DNA of 64,000 nucleotides from Dichomitus squalens LYAD-421 SS1 (taxonomy: Eukaryota > Basidiomycota > Agaricomycetes > Polyporales > Polyporaceae), in assembly GCF_000275845.1 (NCBI RefSeq), contig NW_006766888.1, forward strand, positions 1,301,477 through 1,365,476, read 5' to 3'. Each line of letters opens with the position of its first letter. The first letter of the stretch is position 1. Under the pieces are notes generated by a model. The model did no database searches and was not told the origin of the DNA. It was given only the letters and a program-made list of their open reading frames with translations. The translations under genes and the position numbers were made by a program. Positions 34,608-50,684 of the stretch are shown here, piece by piece.

Positions 34608-34991
34608 ACTCGTTCTTCTGGCTACCATACTTGTACCGTTCGCACCTTCGCTCTTCAGTTGTCAAATATCAGTGAGAGACACGGCAGTAACTTCGCCATT
34701 CTTTGACGACCGACATCTCCGAGTAATGGCGGCATCTCCATATGCTCTGTCGGATTCACGTACGTTCAATTTTCCCAGCGTCAATGAACAATGCCGCGTC
34801 TATATGTAGCTCTCGCACTAGTCTTGTGCTGTCGAACGGAGAAAGGTGATGATACAATCCATGGGGTACTTGATTTGATATCGTGAGCATTATATACATA
34901 TGCCTGCGTGATGATTGGATGAGGTCCACCTATGATGCCAAGAAACCGCGACGTCCCAAGAGATGAATAAAAATACAGTATTGGGGCGTGC
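34608..34991. other. Convergent 3' region between MTR4 and chitinase
   Basis: 384 bp containing both terminators; ATTATATACATATG near 34888-34901 and AATAAAAATACAG near 34966-34978 (AATAAA-like on the plus strand). No gene. Confidence 0.45.
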
Positions 34992-37337
34992 TTAGCACTT
35001 GCCCTTGTCGACCCAGACACCAGCTACATGCGGAGGCCAATGTTAGCAAAGGATGACCCAGCTCCAAGCGTGGTCAGGAAAGCATACCAGCACCGCCAGG
35101 AGTATCGCCCTCGGTCCACCACGAGGCAGTCCAGAGGTCACCGTCTATACGCATGCTCAATTAGTACTGCCGGATACCTGCAATGTCCTCAATAACGTAC
35201 TGTACGTTGCCGACTGCCCGCCAGTGTAGACAGCCTAAATTGTGATGTGAGCACCTGAATAACTTCAAGAGAGCAAGAAGCAGTCTCGCTTACAGAGGAA
35301 CTCCATGCGGAAACGCCTGCGCAGAGACCGGAACCGCTCGTAGGAGAGGTGCTAGCACTGGTGGAGGTGCTAGTCGGGGTAACCGGGGTGCTAGTGGGAG
35401 ACGAAGGGGCGCTGGTGCTCGAGGAGGAGCCGGAGCCGCCCTGGCCCATGTTGTTGCGGATGTTGTCCCACTTGCTGTTCGGGTAGTCGATGTGGTTCTG
35501 GGTCTGGTCGAGGCTGCCGTACACGCCTGCCGTCGTTCCGACGAGCGAATCTGAGCCCGTCTTGTCGGTGGAGAGCTGTGCAAGATTCATCAGCCCCCGT
35601 TGGGTCAATAGCATTGTGAGATGCGCGCTACTCACGTCCCAGAACATGGAGCCGGCGAGACCCTTAGACTGGACGTACTGAGCCTTGAGGGTAGCGATGT
35701 GGGGCGTGTCATACGAGACGAGCTCGCCCTTCGACGCGTCATACGAGTAGCTAGTGATATCGGTCGTGTTCTCGAAGACAGTAGCACCCGACAGCGGAAG
35801 AACGTTGTACGAGTAGATGCCAGCCTGAATAGTGCCGGGGCCGACCTGATGGAGAATCGTTGCTCAGCCTTGCTGAACTGCATGTTCTGGGTTAGGGACA
35901 CTTACGCCATTGTAGGGGGCCCCGAGGCCGGTGGTGTTCTCAAAAGCGCGACCGTAGAGCGGGATGCCGACGTTGATCTTGCCAGCGGTCGCGCCGTTGG
36001 CGAGGTAGAACGTGACGGCCTTGTCAGTGGAGACGTTGGTGCGAGTGCCACCGTACACATTAGCCTGATTGTCAGCGAAAGTCAACCAGGAGCCGGCGTA
36101 GTCGTAAGCCTGAAAGATGTCAGTTACTTCGCAGTCCATTGAACATATTCGAGTTGAATCCAACCATCAAGTTCCAGAAAGTGAGCGAAGCGTCCATTTG
36201 CTTGACTTGGTAGAATGCATAGTTGTCGGAGCCGGCAGCGACGGCAGCCTGCAGCGATGTTACCTGATTAGTACTGCACCCAGCCAGACGGTCAGAGAAG
36301 CACGCACAGTGAGCTCGTAGGGAGTCGCATCCCCCTTCTGGGTCTGAAGGTTGTTGAATGCCGTGCGGAGCTCCGAAAGCAAAGAAGTGAAGCCCGAAGC
36401 GAGCGCATCCGAGTTGGGGTACTCGAAGTCGATATCGATACCGTCGAAGCCGTAATCTTCAATCAATTGAACTGCGTCCGAGACAAATGTGGCACGCTTC
36501 GAGGAATCGGTTACGAAATTGAAATGGCCTGACTGGGAGTACGTCCAGCCTCCGATAGAGAGGAGAACCTTGAGGTTCCTGTACGGGTAGAATGGAGTTG
36601 GATCAGCGGGAGCATGTGATACAGCGTGAGAACGCGATATAAAAAGACAGCCACCAACCTTTGGGCGAGCTTGAGGAGGTAGAGCTGCGCCACAAAGCAC
36701 GCGTGTCAGCGCTCTTGGTCCGAGACGACGCAGCGTGTGACAAGAGATGCACTTACCTGCTTTAGGCAGCCGTAGAGGTTGTTACCGGTCTCATCCCAGG
36801 AATCTCCAGGGAAGTGTTTCTGCGCGCCGGACGTCAATCACGATGTGATGATCGACATATGGTGAGTCACGCACCTGCTCATCGGCATAGGAGTCGGTGA
36901 GAGAGATTGCACCAGTATCCGAGGAAACATCGGCGAAGGCGTAGAGAATGTGCGTCAACGGCGCGGGAACAATATCCGTTGGTTCTATCGCACATAATCT
37001 CCAGTCAGGGCGCGTCGAATGAATGACTAGAAGATGATAACGCACGGAAGTTGGCGCCATAGATGCCCCTTTAACAATAAAGCTATCAGCATAATACACT
37101 AGACGAATGTTCGCCCACCACCACTCACCAGTTAGTGAAGTAAGCAGCCTGGACATGTGTGTTCGCACGCTTATGAACGACCTTCGGTTCCGCGGTAGCG
37201 TTCGTCTGGACCTTGTGGGGCGTGTTCTTATAGGTCGCCGGGCGCTGCATGACCTGCGTCGCGTCGACAGCGACGACAGCGACAAGCGTGGCCACGGCGA
37301 GGAAGAGTACACGCTTCAAGGTGACCGACAGAGCCAT
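34992..37337 (-). CDS. Secreted GH18 chitinase with C-terminal CBM5/12
   Basis: Thirteen exons: 37337-37129, 37068-37046, 36984-36875, 36819-36757, 36684-36659, 36578-36308, 36248-36165 (acceptor could be 15 nt further upstream), 36109-35906, 35845-35636, 35575-35294, 35234-35201, 35144-35088, 35023-34992; 534 residues. It hydrolyses chitin, either the fungus's own wall or other fungi and insects. The N-terminal 24 residues form a signal peptide. The GH18 barrel runs from AAYFTNWGIYGANF to [14 protein letters not shown] with [12 protein letters not shown], the catalytic [10 protein letters not shown] (DxxDxDxE complete), [11 protein letters not shown], and [11 protein letters not shown] Ser/Thr/Pro linker of about 40 residues follows. 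The last 55 residues form a CBM5/12 chitin-binding domain ([28 protein letters not shown]). Many exons are short but all phases close. Confidence 0.94.
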
Positions 37338-39893
37338 GATATCCGAGAGGAATATGTGGGAATGTCGGCGACGACGAGACTGCTGGAGGAGGCCACTTCT
37401 GGCGGGAGGCTCGACTAGTTTCGAGGAACGCAGCCATTGGCCTTTTGTACTCTGCCTGCAAGAGTGTACCGGCGTCCGTCCGGAGGCTCGCGGAATATGC
37501 GAGAGAACCCGAATGGACCAATGATAACACCAAAACGAGAAGAGCTGACGGCGGATTCGCAGGTGTGATATCGTGCACACGCGAACTCGGCGGGGCCAAA
37601 TGCGATCCATATGGACAGTTGCCCGATTCGAGCTGACATACGCTTCTCCGGAAACGAGCAAACGCGCAACACCGCGCGCCGCAGGCGGGTACTGATATCG
37701 TGACCCGAAGACCAGATGGAAGTCTGCTCGGCTGCAAGGAACCGCACCATGAGCCTGATATGCCTGGTTTGTAAGCTAACAGAAGTAGTGTGGCATCACG
37801 CACCCTACTGCACGACACAGGCTTGACCGTCCTACCGCGGACAGACACGATGAGGGATAATCCTCATAGCACGTTACAGTGCGACGGTGGCACATAACAG
37901 TCCATGTGGGTTGGCGTCGTTACTGTGGGAGGTCTCATGGCGCACGACCGGTCGGCGGCAGACCCATTTGGCGGGGGATAGCAACCTCTTTCAGCAATGA
38001 TTGGGTTCGTAGAATCGTTAGCGTATGTGCCTCGAGAACAACGAGAGGGTCATAAGCTTACCAGCATGGTCAACTGATATCGAGACCACATGGTCCCGCC
38101 ATGTTAGCATCAAAATTGGCATAGGGCTGGCGGGCAGGCAGAAATGCCCAAAACCAGCCACTGCGCTAATTTGCTATCGATATAGACATCTGTCGAGCCA
38201 TGTCTTAGAAACATTGAGTTGTCCACCATACGCCAATCTAGCGTGGTCGAGGGAGGGTGAGAAGGTCCGCTAGTGACTTGAGGTGGACTGAACAAGGAAG
38301 TCGCCGGGCCAGAGGCCACCACATGACGATAAGATACGCAGAAGGTCGGAACCCGGCCACACGTCCCGCGCTTTGCATCCGTGCGCGTCGTCCACAATCA
38401 CAGACGGCGCGGTGATGTCGGGTGTGAGACAGAGAGCAAGCGGCCATGAACGTAGCGGTGACGCAACCTTATTTCCCGCCCAAAGTCTGGCAGGCGGACT
38501 GCATGGTCGACTTGATCTCCGGATCCGTTGGGCACCACAGACGGATCAGCGGACGTCATGCGCTGCGCGTAGCTAGCGGAAGAAATTGATGCTAAATGTA
38601 CACAGTTGCATGCATATACATGCATATGGTGGGCGAGCTGAGGCCGACCCTGCCGGAATTACGAGCATAAAAGCTTTGAAAAAGCGTATAGTCAACCCAA
38701 ATAATCCAGAGGGTGTCCGAGGCTGAGTACGCACCATATCAGGACGAAAGTGATTCACAACCGTAGGACGTTTGAATATTGATACCTGACTGCGAATCAA
38801 TGTGCAGCACATTAGCATTGCGCATGCCAAGCAAGGCTCAGCAATCCAGCCTGATGATGGTCAATAGGAAAGAGGGGCGCATCACAAATCGTGGCGCTCG
38901 CGTGTTGACATCGCTCTGAACCTTCATCTGAACCTGCAATATCCCTTGAGTGCAGCTGGGAAAGTCTCATGCGGGCGTGGAGCCATGCCTGCACAAAAAC
39001 CTCACCGACCACTATCTGGCGTGGCGCACGACTATATGCGATGCTCACATTCCTGGGAGTACTTGTTCGGAGGATTATGGAAGGCATGGGGGTAACGAGT
39101 GCGAGTATTTACACAACACGGGTCACGGTCGAGTGAATACCGGTGAAAAGTCATACGAGGCCTGAGCGAGGATTAAGGGTGGTCATCTTAAGTAGAAGTC
39201 CAAAACCAACAAGCAGCGAGGGTGGGATGGTAGTATGGGAGGCGGACGGGTAGGAATGTTGGCGATGACGAATGTGGGTGCGGCGTTCTGGCAAGCATGA
39301 ATTTGCGACGAGAGTGTGTGTTACGGTTAGACGGCGGATTATATAGTGCAGACGAGCGAGCGCGGTAAGCGGTGACATAGAAAATGCAGCAAACGGACAA
39401 AACGACAACAGTGTACGAGCGCGAGGGTACTAGGACGTGATATTGAGGACGAGGACGGACGGGGAAGAGACCACGGATGGAGGGTGGGAGGGAAGGAGAG
39501 AGAAGGGAATGCCGAGGGGTAACGACGAGCAGAAGCTCGAGAGCCGTGGAGGGATGCGAGAGGAAAGGGAAAGTATCGGATGAGGGAATAAACTAGCTTC
39601 AGGAAGCAGACAGGTGGTATGCCGTATAGTCCATTTCTTCATTAATCCTTAGGGCACTTGTTGCCCATATGGCGTTGGTCTCCTTGAGAGATCGCCAGTC
39701 GAGGCCGGTGCCTTTGCACCATGGTGGTGGTAGGCTAATCGACCATCGGAGGAGTCAGACATGTGCTCGTCCACGCATGACGTATCTGTGCCGTCGTCTG
39801 CATAGTCAAGGTGCGTACCTGATTCTTTTGCGCTTCCCGCTGAATCCCATTCCAGACCTAATGCTCTAGCTTTCGTCGTCGTCCCTCCGTGCA
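37338..39893. other. Long intergenic region without a recognised gene
   Basis: About 2.5 kb. The left 400 bp would be the chitinase promoter. Frames up to about 200 codons on the minus strand (37228-37848) run through the chitinase start region and show no family pattern. 39430-39600 is strongly purine-rich on the plus strand. I see no repeats or RNA genes. Low-level conserved elements cannot be excluded. Confidence 0.4.
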
Positions 39894-41224
39894 CTATACG
39901 TCAACGTACATCAATATCGGCTCGCCAACGCCGTCGATCTCCGGGATAACGCATTTAAGGTCGAACGCTTTCGCCAGCACAATCTTGAATATCTTCTGCA
40001 CGTTGATCGATGCGGAGGTTGAGCAGAAGATGAGTGAGGCATGCATCGCCTTGGCAAATCGCTTCGCCTGGGTTCCTAGGGTCAGACCGTGGACGGACAA
40101 CAACGCAACACAAAGTATGCACCTGCTTGGTGATCTCCTCTTGCTCATCTCTCGGGAATGTCGAGAACGTGTCGAATTTGGTACCAATCAGGAAGGGGAT
40201 TGCAGTCTGCGATTTCAAGAAATCAGTCAGCACTCGGGACCCCAGCGCACATGTCATTCTGTAGATGCAGGCCAGTCGCGCAACAAATGGAGCCCGAAAC
40301 TGAGTTGCTCGGGGAAGTGGAATGTGTCGTGTGCGAGCGGGACAGGCACTCAATCTCTTTATGAAGGCAGCGGATCCTTCCCAGCACCAAGCAAACGCGA
40401 TCCTCAGCTTGCTAGAACGAGGGTACCGCTTGGACTTGAACGACGTGACATGACATGCGATGTCTATTCCACCCTTGGGATAGGGGAGGGGGTCGGCAGC
40501 AGGCAGGCAGTTATGGAATACTGACCTTGTTGAACCCCCTAGCTTGTCGATACCACTCCTTCACCGAATTCAACGTTGACTTTCTTGAGAGGTCAAACAT
40601 GAAGAGGATCGCCACCGCATCGTTGCACACCAGTGGCAACATGTTCACGAATTCCCGCTGCCCGCCCAGATCCCACAGCGAGAAGGTGATGGATGTGCGC
40701 CTCACTGAGATGGTCTTCTCCATGAAGTTGACGCCTGGACACCGGGTCCGAGATGCATTCGCCGCGGGGGGGAGAAGGGAGCATGCCGAGGGCGGTTGAC
40801 GCGAGACGAGTCAAGTAACGACGCATTGAAAGATCGTATATGTTATCGAGCGATCCGAAGGCAGGATGCAGTATGGGAACCGCGTAGTAATCAAGCGAGA
40901 ATATTGGGTGGGAGACGCTAGATGAGCGAGAGTTTGAATCTGCCAAAGGTCGACCGAAACGAACCTAGCGTCTGGATGTAGTCCTCATCGAAGTGACCCT
41001 CAACATATTTCACCATCAGACTCGTCTTCCCGATCTGCGAGTCTCCGAGCATGCCAACTTTGATAACGACGCTGCAAAGGGAGGGTCAATAGCCGGGTCT
41101 ATCTCGGTCGTGATCGAACCGAAGACACGTACTTGTTCTGCTCAGCACCATTCTCGCCGTTCGCTCTCAATGTGCTGGGGCCGGCTGCAGATGTTGGAGA
41201 GCTTGCCGAGGCGGACGCAGACAT
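39894..41224 (-). CDS. SPG1: Ras-superfamily GTPase of the Spg1/Tem1 type
   Basis: Five exons (41224-41133, 41071-40965, 40734-40526, 40206-40123, 40067-39894) give 221 residues. Spg1/Tem1 is the spindle-pole GTPase that starts the septation/mitotic-exit network. G1 is [11 protein letters not shown]3 is WDLGGQREF (the DLGGQ form marks this subfamily instead of DTAGQ), G4 is GTKFD in place of NKxD, and G5 is CSTSASIN. The chain then ends LKCVIPEI plus a short tail with no CAAX or Cys prenylation motif, as expected for this group. The first 22 residues are a Ser/Ala-rich extension. The third intron is 319 nt and the second 230 nt, long for this genome; shorter alternatives did not keep phase and motif order. 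Confidence 0.93.
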
Positions 41225-43606
41225 GTGACAGAAGCGCAGGCAGGGAGAAGGAAGAGGAAGAGGGGAGGGGAAGACCAGGAAGCTCGAGGCCAAGAGAAAA
41301 GAAGGAAGTGGGATAACGAGTGCTCCTGCTGCTCAGGCGAGGATGAAGAACAGCGACGGAGGCCCCGCGACTGAGCGGTCGTTGGACGGGTACGATGTTG
41401 AGGAATCGGAGTCGGATTACGACTCACAGAATAAAGACCGGAAACGGAGAAAGGAAACCGAAAGGAAGGACACGTTCGGGGATGCTCTGGGAGCTTGAGG
41501 GCGTGCAGAGGGGAACAAGACGGTCCACAGGCGGGAGCGTGTTGCGGGATGGACGCCAGCCAGGCAGAACAGCGGAGAAGAGAACGCGCAGAGTCGTGAG
41601 CTCGCTGCTGGATACGGTGTAGACGCCTGCCCGACCCCGAGCGCTCACTACTGTCACCGTCCTCGGGTTTCGTTCGACGAGGAGGACAATGACTATCCTG
41701 GTGGTGTGGGTATAGAAGACAACTTATTCCTACTCGCAGCCGATTTGTCTGTCTACGCGACGTACTCGCTTATGCCCATATATTCGATGAACTATGGGGG
41801 CGCGTAGTGCTTACCCTGCCCCTGCTTCGATCGAACTGGCGTCGAGATTACGCCTGCCGCGGTTAAGTACTGGCTGCAAGCCGCTGCATGATGGAATAAG
41901 ACAAAAACTGTCATTATCACTACCTTCAGTCCGCGAGGTGATAGACGTCCAGAGAGTGACAAGATATTTGCGATAGACATACGCAAAGTAACGACATTGA
42001 AGATCCACACTAGCAGCTTCAAGTCTGCGTAGGAGGGCTGACGTGGAAATGAACATGTCCGAGTGTAAGCTAGCAGGCGAGCCGTGAGATGATGGTGATC
42101 ACGGCTGGCAGTTGTCCCAGTAACAGGCAGATGTCCGCTTAGAACAAAAGCCTCCGACAGTAACAACATATGTATAACGCTTGCGTGCGAATATATCGGC
42201 ACTGCAGCCGTGCAGCCGTCCGTTATGTAGAAAACGTCAGAGAGAGCGCATCTGTACGGCGGGATTTGCGGAAATCTTGACATGCCCCGAGTCCGGGCGG
42301 ATGTTGACGTTTATTTAGGGCTGTTAGGAACTGAAGCTGTTGCCAAGCACCCGTTCCCGGCGAAACTTTCAGACACCATGGTCAAGCCCGGTCTACTGCC
42401 CTACCTCGTCGCTGCAGGCACGCGTGAACCTACCACGCTGTCTATGACGACCGGACGTGCATCAGGAAGCCCTATTGCTACTTTCAGTCAAGACGACCAC
42501 TATAGGACATGGGATGTTGTGAAGGTCAGTTTCTTTGAGTTGACGCTGTCCACCCCACCATACTGCAGTATTCACCTACCGACATAGTTGTTTTCCAGAC
42601 GATCCTGCCTCAGAATAGCTGGCTTCATGATGCAATTATAGGTTTCTGGGGCCTCACATGTTACCGAGCCGACTGCGTACCAGCGAACTTTTACCTGGCT
42701 CGCAAATAGTACAATGCCTCCGCGTGCTAATCTACGCTTCTTTCGCCAGCCAGAGGCCGCAGCTAGATAGCCGCTTGCGAAGCCTTGTCAGTTGCTCACC
42801 TGTAAGGTGGTAGGAATGCCGTAACTGTCCAAATCTTGCACCTCATCAGACTCTTGTCCGTTGGTCCTCCTGGAGGGTGGTAGCATCGCGACCCCGCATC
42901 TGACCGGGTAGATATAAGGTCCGTATGTCTCACCATGCTCTGCGTATGCGCTGTCGTGGCTGGTAATATCGATCGGGTGTCTTCGTATGAAGTTGTTGAC
43001 GGGGCCGGTGTCCGAGGATTTGTGGGGGTGGGGTGCGGGACCGTCATGCCCCCGTCTTAGCTTTCAGGAACTCTACAGTATCAACTGCATTGCTAACAGT
43101 CTTGCTTCTAGCCTTCTTGCTTCCGCTCCGATGACGGGTACCGTGGTCTCAGAGGACAGACGCGCGCGGGCAGATGATCGGCGCATCCTCGGTTGGCAAA
43201 GCGCACGGATCTCATTGGCCGGCATCCGTCCAAGTCACTAATGACGGAAACTTTAATCAGGATAGTTGCGTTATCTGTGTTATAAACGCTACGACAGCTC
43301 TGCAGCGCAACCTCCCTGATAAATCTCGGGGTTTCGCCATCGCTCAGCCTATATCACATACGTACGCCTCGGTCACGAGCTGTGGTGCACATCCGAGTTC
43401 CTGCCGTTTCCTGCGCTGTCGCTCATTGCGACCATGATGTCGCTAGGTCGCCTGTGCCAACTCATCGACTCACGTACACAGGAACAGAGCACGATGCCCA
43501 TGTATAGCCCACGGGACATTTGGCGGATGAATGAAGCCTTCCTATGCGTACACAATGTTCGGGGGTTTCGCGGAATATAGGTGCACTCTACGAGCGCGAC
43601 GCGTGT
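41225..43606. other. Long intergenic region, divergent promoters
   Basis: About 2.4 kb between SPG1 (minus) and CDH (plus). The SPG1 side is CT-rich on the coding strand. A frame at 42282-42587 ends in a donor-like GTCAGT but has no recognisable sequel. No mobile element or RNA gene seen. Confidence 0.4.
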
Positions 43607-43613
43607 TATAAGG
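43607..43613 (+). promoter_or_regulatory. TATA box of cellobiose dehydrogenase
   Basis: TATAAGG, 49 nt before the ATG at 43656. This is close to the ATG, implying a very short leader, so either the box or the leader length needs transcript support. Confidence 0.45.
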
Positions 43614-43655
43614 AGGAGCAGAAACTCTGCGAGCGCGGCGTTGCGACCACCCAAC

Positions 43656-46805
<3,150 letters not shown>

Positions 46806-48155
46806 GGCGCGGACGATCGTGCATGGAAGCCTGACGCGATGCGTACAGGTTCAAAAGGGTCCCTACTATCTGACTTGCTGTTGCGGTCTTGTACTTGTAG
46901 ACTATATACATGTGTATCGGGATCATCGCGGCGTGCGCATCAATTTATCGTGCGTGTTGTGAACAAAGGCATCTCAATAAAACACCGGATCGGAATCAAC
47001 GCTGCCCCGTAAGGCTGGGAAAGTGCACGAGTATCTGGAATGACCTGACGCACAGCTCAGCTATCAACCCCGCACCCTACGTCTAGCCTCCCAGACGTAC
47101 GTCGAGACCGGAAATTCGCTGGCTCCGGACGTGCACAGCTACAGACACTGCGACCCACATACTTTGACTTCAATCGCCAAGTGGAGCATACTTGCCTCGC
47201 GCGTTTGACGCAAGTGTGGACCGACTCTTGATGCCATGGAGTACAAGGTGATGGCTAGCTGGGGCTGCGAAGGCGTGAAGCCGGCCTGGCTAAGGGGGAG
47301 ACGACGCCAATTACAACAGTTGAGGGAAGTCTGGCCTATACATGGTTTGACAGACTAGTACTTGGATCCTCTGTAGCCCAAAATGGATAGTAGGCGTGTA
47401 TTCCACACGTTGCGGGATTGAAAGGCGAGCTGCTCCGAGCACTGCGGCATTCCCAGTCGTGTCATCGCGGCGCCCACCCTGATTGGTGCCGGTGCGCGCC
47501 CATGCGCACAGAGGTCAGCAGGTGTAGGACGGCACGCTGAGAAAGAGGCTTCCATCCTTTGTGCTGACTGGATCTTGGCACCGGCATCAGTTGGCAGTGA
47601 AGATGTGTTATGAACGGTTGGTTATGTATCGGGCGATTGTGATTGTCTGGAGACCTAGGCGTGAATTACGACAAACTACAGTGACACCAACTCGGTGTCG
47701 GGCAATTTGACATAGAGAACATACAGTGTTGCAAGTCGCATCCTTGGAACGCGACAGTTTGGTCAAACCGGTCCACTGCAGGGCCACCGTATACAACTCC
47801 GATTGTGTCAAACGATTGTCATCACAATGACTGAGGCATAAGTGTCAGCTACTGGTTCGGGTGTCTGCACGATAAGATGGGGCCCACTGCATATCGATTG
47901 CGAGCTGTTTACAGAACACTTGCATGGATCGGCAGTTTCAGAGTGTGTCTCGAGAGATGGTTACAGGACCGGGTGGCATAAATTAGTGGGTGGAAGACAA
48001 GTAGGGAGAGCAAGGGGGGGCGGTAGGCTTAAAGCGGCTAACGGCGTCAAACAGCCAGGGTCGGAGCTTGGCCTCGATCGACGTCCAGCTCAACCTCTTC
48101 CAACGACGACCACAACGCCGTTCACAACGACGACGCAGACGCTTCTCTCCCATCG
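46806..48155. other. Intergenic region between CDH and the FHA-RING gene
   Basis: About 1.35 kb with only short frames. GCATAAATTAG at about 47977-47987, 170 nt before the next ATG, is TATA-like. The last 100 bp before 48156 carry repeated ACGACGAC(A/C) runs, a low-complexity leader. Confidence 0.4.
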
Positions 48156-49899
48156 ATGGACCCAATAACCCTAGGTGACGCCTCACCCTCTGCCCGCCAG
48201 TCCATTCTGGGCTCTTTTTTGCGCGGTAGACCCCGCGGAACCTCACAGTCACACCCCTCTCCACCCCACCACGATCCCGCCACCAGAGACTCGCCTCCCC
48301 CCATTGCCCCAGGTGCCGACCACTCTTCAGGTCATCGTCGTCGTCCAGCTGCAGCCTCGTCTAACCTCCAGCCATCAGTGTCCCAGTCCAACTCAACACC
48401 CGGCTTTTCTCAGATGCTCCGCAGGCGACGTTCAGCAGGCACCCTTGCTGCCACCAACACTTCCCAGATCCCTGCCGTCGCGGTCGCGCGCACCGTCACT
48501 GGTCCCGCCGCTTCAGGCTCGTCCTCCGCATTGCACGCCGGCACAGGGCCGAGTCACCGCATTCGCCTCGTTCCTCATCTCGATTCGCGCCGGTCGCTCC
48601 GTTTCGACCCCATATCGCGCGATGTCAGGGAGGGCGACCCCCCTCTGCGCATAGGGCGTTTTACAGACCGTTCGGGGATAGGGATTGCTGCGGCAAACGC
48701 AACGTCGCAGAATAAGCTCGCCTTCAAGAGCAAGGTTGTTTCGCGGGCGCACGCGGAGATCTGGTGTGAAACTGGGGGCAAATTCTTCATTCGGGACACC
48801 AAGTCGAGCAGTGGCACGTTCCTGAACCACGTCCGTCTCTCGCCAGCGAACAACGAGTCCCGGCCGCATGAGCTCAAGGATGGCGATCTGCTGCAGCTTG
48901 GGGTGGATTATCAAGGCGGGACCGAGGACATCTACAAATGCGTGAAGATCAAGATCGAGGTGGGCAGAGAGTGGCAGAATCACAGCAATCCATTCAAGTG
49001 AGTCTATCTTCGCCATTGACGCTTTCGACGATCCTCGACGTCGCTCACATCGTCGCCAGCGCAAATGCGCTAAAGCAGCTCAAATCGATCGCAATCCCTC
49101 AAGCCCCTGCGACAAACACCGGCAAAAAGGTTGCCGTTAAATCTACTCTCCCTGATTGCTGCATATGTGCGTGTTGAACATGGTTCAGTCCGATCTGCTT
49201 TATTGACTCCATTCGTGTATTGCAGGCTTGTTTAGTGTCACGATCCATCAAGCGCTCTTCATTGCTCCGTGCTCACACGCGTTCCACTACAAGTGCATCC
49301 GACCTCTCCTCGAGGCGCACCATCCTGCCTTCTCCTGCCCCCTTTGCCGGACATTTGCCGATCTTGAGGAAGACGTTGAGGTAGAAATAGATCCCGAGCT
49401 AGACTCCAAGTCGATGGTCGACGGCGCAGCATCGATCGTTGGTATCGCAGTCACTGCCGTTGGCGACCGGCCCAACACAGGAGACGGCAGCAGCCGGGAG
49501 CGAGAACGGGACCGAGATGTAGGTGCGGAGACGGAAGTGGAGCTTGATACTGGTGCCAGCCGCCTTGGGTCATCGCTTCGCGCTCGTCGCGCAGCGCCCG
49601 CTATGCCTAATGGTGGTCACTTGCGGGGAGACGACATGGCCGAGGACGTGGACGCGGAGATGGAAGACGTGATAGCGCTACCACCACTACCCGAGAGCCA
49701 ATCCGTGCTGGCAGTGGAGCAAATCTACGGGGATGGCGATCGCATGGACGTAAGGGAGAACTCGGGTTCGCCCGTACCCGGGCCTGCTCGCGCGAGCCCT
49801 GGCGGATCTTCGGAGGGCGACGCGGAAGGAGAAAGTGGGGCGAGCGATGGTAGCGGGGTTGTGGGCGACACCGGTGTGCACGGCAAGCGCAAGCGGTGA
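48156..49899 (+). CDS. DMA1: FHA-RING ubiquitin ligase, Dma1/Chfr-like
   Basis: Three exons (48156-48997, 49060-49166, 49226-49899) give 540 residues. Residues 1 to about 135 are disordered and Ser/Pro-rich. The FHA phosphothreonine-binding domain covers about 150-280: IRLVPHLDSRRSLRF, RIGRFTDRSG, FKSKVVSRAHAEIW, RDTKSSSGTFLNHVRL. The RING finger is CCICLFSVTIHQALFIAPCS, then HAFHYKCIRPLLE and FSCPLCRTFADLE, with all zinc ligands present. The exon 2/3 junction falls inside the first RING Cys pair and is confirmed by it. The C-terminal third is acidic and disordered. In yeasts Dma proteins ubiquitylate spindle-pole scaffold proteins and restrain the mitotic-exit/septation network, the pathway driven by the GTPase at 39.9-41.2 kb. 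Confidence 0.93.
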
Positions 49900-50684
49900 C
49901 GGCAACGCAGTCCCAACCACATTCTATCCTTCTAGCTCCCCCCTCCTTCCTGCCGACTCTCTGCGAATCCGTGTGCTCATGGCACTTCGCCTCTACACTG
50001 ACGGACAACGGACATGACACACGCGCCCCCGCTTTTTTCCATCTTGCACTCATGCACGCCGAGTTACGCCACGATTTGTCTTCTCTCCTCTCTTGCACGC
50101 TCCTTACGCCTCCCATGCGGTATGATGTGTGGTATGGCTACATCATGTGTATATTCCCCTGTACTGGCTCGCCTTTAGACTAGCTGTGCTCTTTCTTTTT
50201 TTCGTTTTTGCACGGTATGGATATCTGCAGCGCATGTTTTCCTTATACTGAGCGCATGAACTATGGTACAATACCTTTATTGTATGAATATAATATCTCC
50301 TGGTACATCATCCTCCCTTCACCCCTTGGCAAAAAAACCTTCCGCCCGGTGAGACTGCGGATGATCAGCGCACAGGACAGCCAAGCCTGTTTAGCGCATA
50401 TACAACCCTCCTCACTCTTAGTCGCAGTTGTGCAAGCTGGGAGATTTCACGCAGCTGTCTCTAGGGTCCCTCGTCGATGTGGAGGGCCGCGCAGACGATC
50501 GACGACGAGTCCAGACGGTCTCCGGGCGGAAATTGGCGGCGCGTGATTGGATCGGAGGAATGCGGCCGAAGAACCCGGGGATGCTGCTGGCGCCTGCCGG
50601 AGAGGACTGAGGTCACAATCAAGTGCACCGTCCCCGTCGTCCTCCGCCTCCTCTCCTTCGCTCTCAACGACCTCACCGACCACC
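49900..50684. other. Intergenic region between DMA1 and SDHB
   Basis: 785 bp. The left half holds the DMA1 3' flank, with AT-rich TTTATTGTATGAATATAATA near 50276-50295. The right half is GC-rich with overlapping open frames on both strands that end at or run into the SDHB start, and are not credible genes. A CT-rich leader precedes the ATG at 50685. Confidence 0.45.

Noticed and set aside
37228..37848. 206-codon minus-strand frame overlapping the chitinase start
   Set aside because: It overlaps the secure chitinase exon 1 in another frame and has no independent support.
39430..39600. Purine-rich strand as a possible functional structure
   Set aside because: Simple composition bias near the end of SPG1; no repeat unit or symmetry that would support more.
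42282..42587. 101-codon frame ending near a GTCAGT donor
   Set aside because: A vague likeness to a catalase N-terminus (TTGRASGSP) did not hold up and no further exons could be found.
49607..50116. 169-codon minus-strand frame under the DMA1 3' end
   Set aside because: Antisense shadow of the DMA1 coding sequence; Arg/Pro/Ser-rich composition is typical of such shadows.
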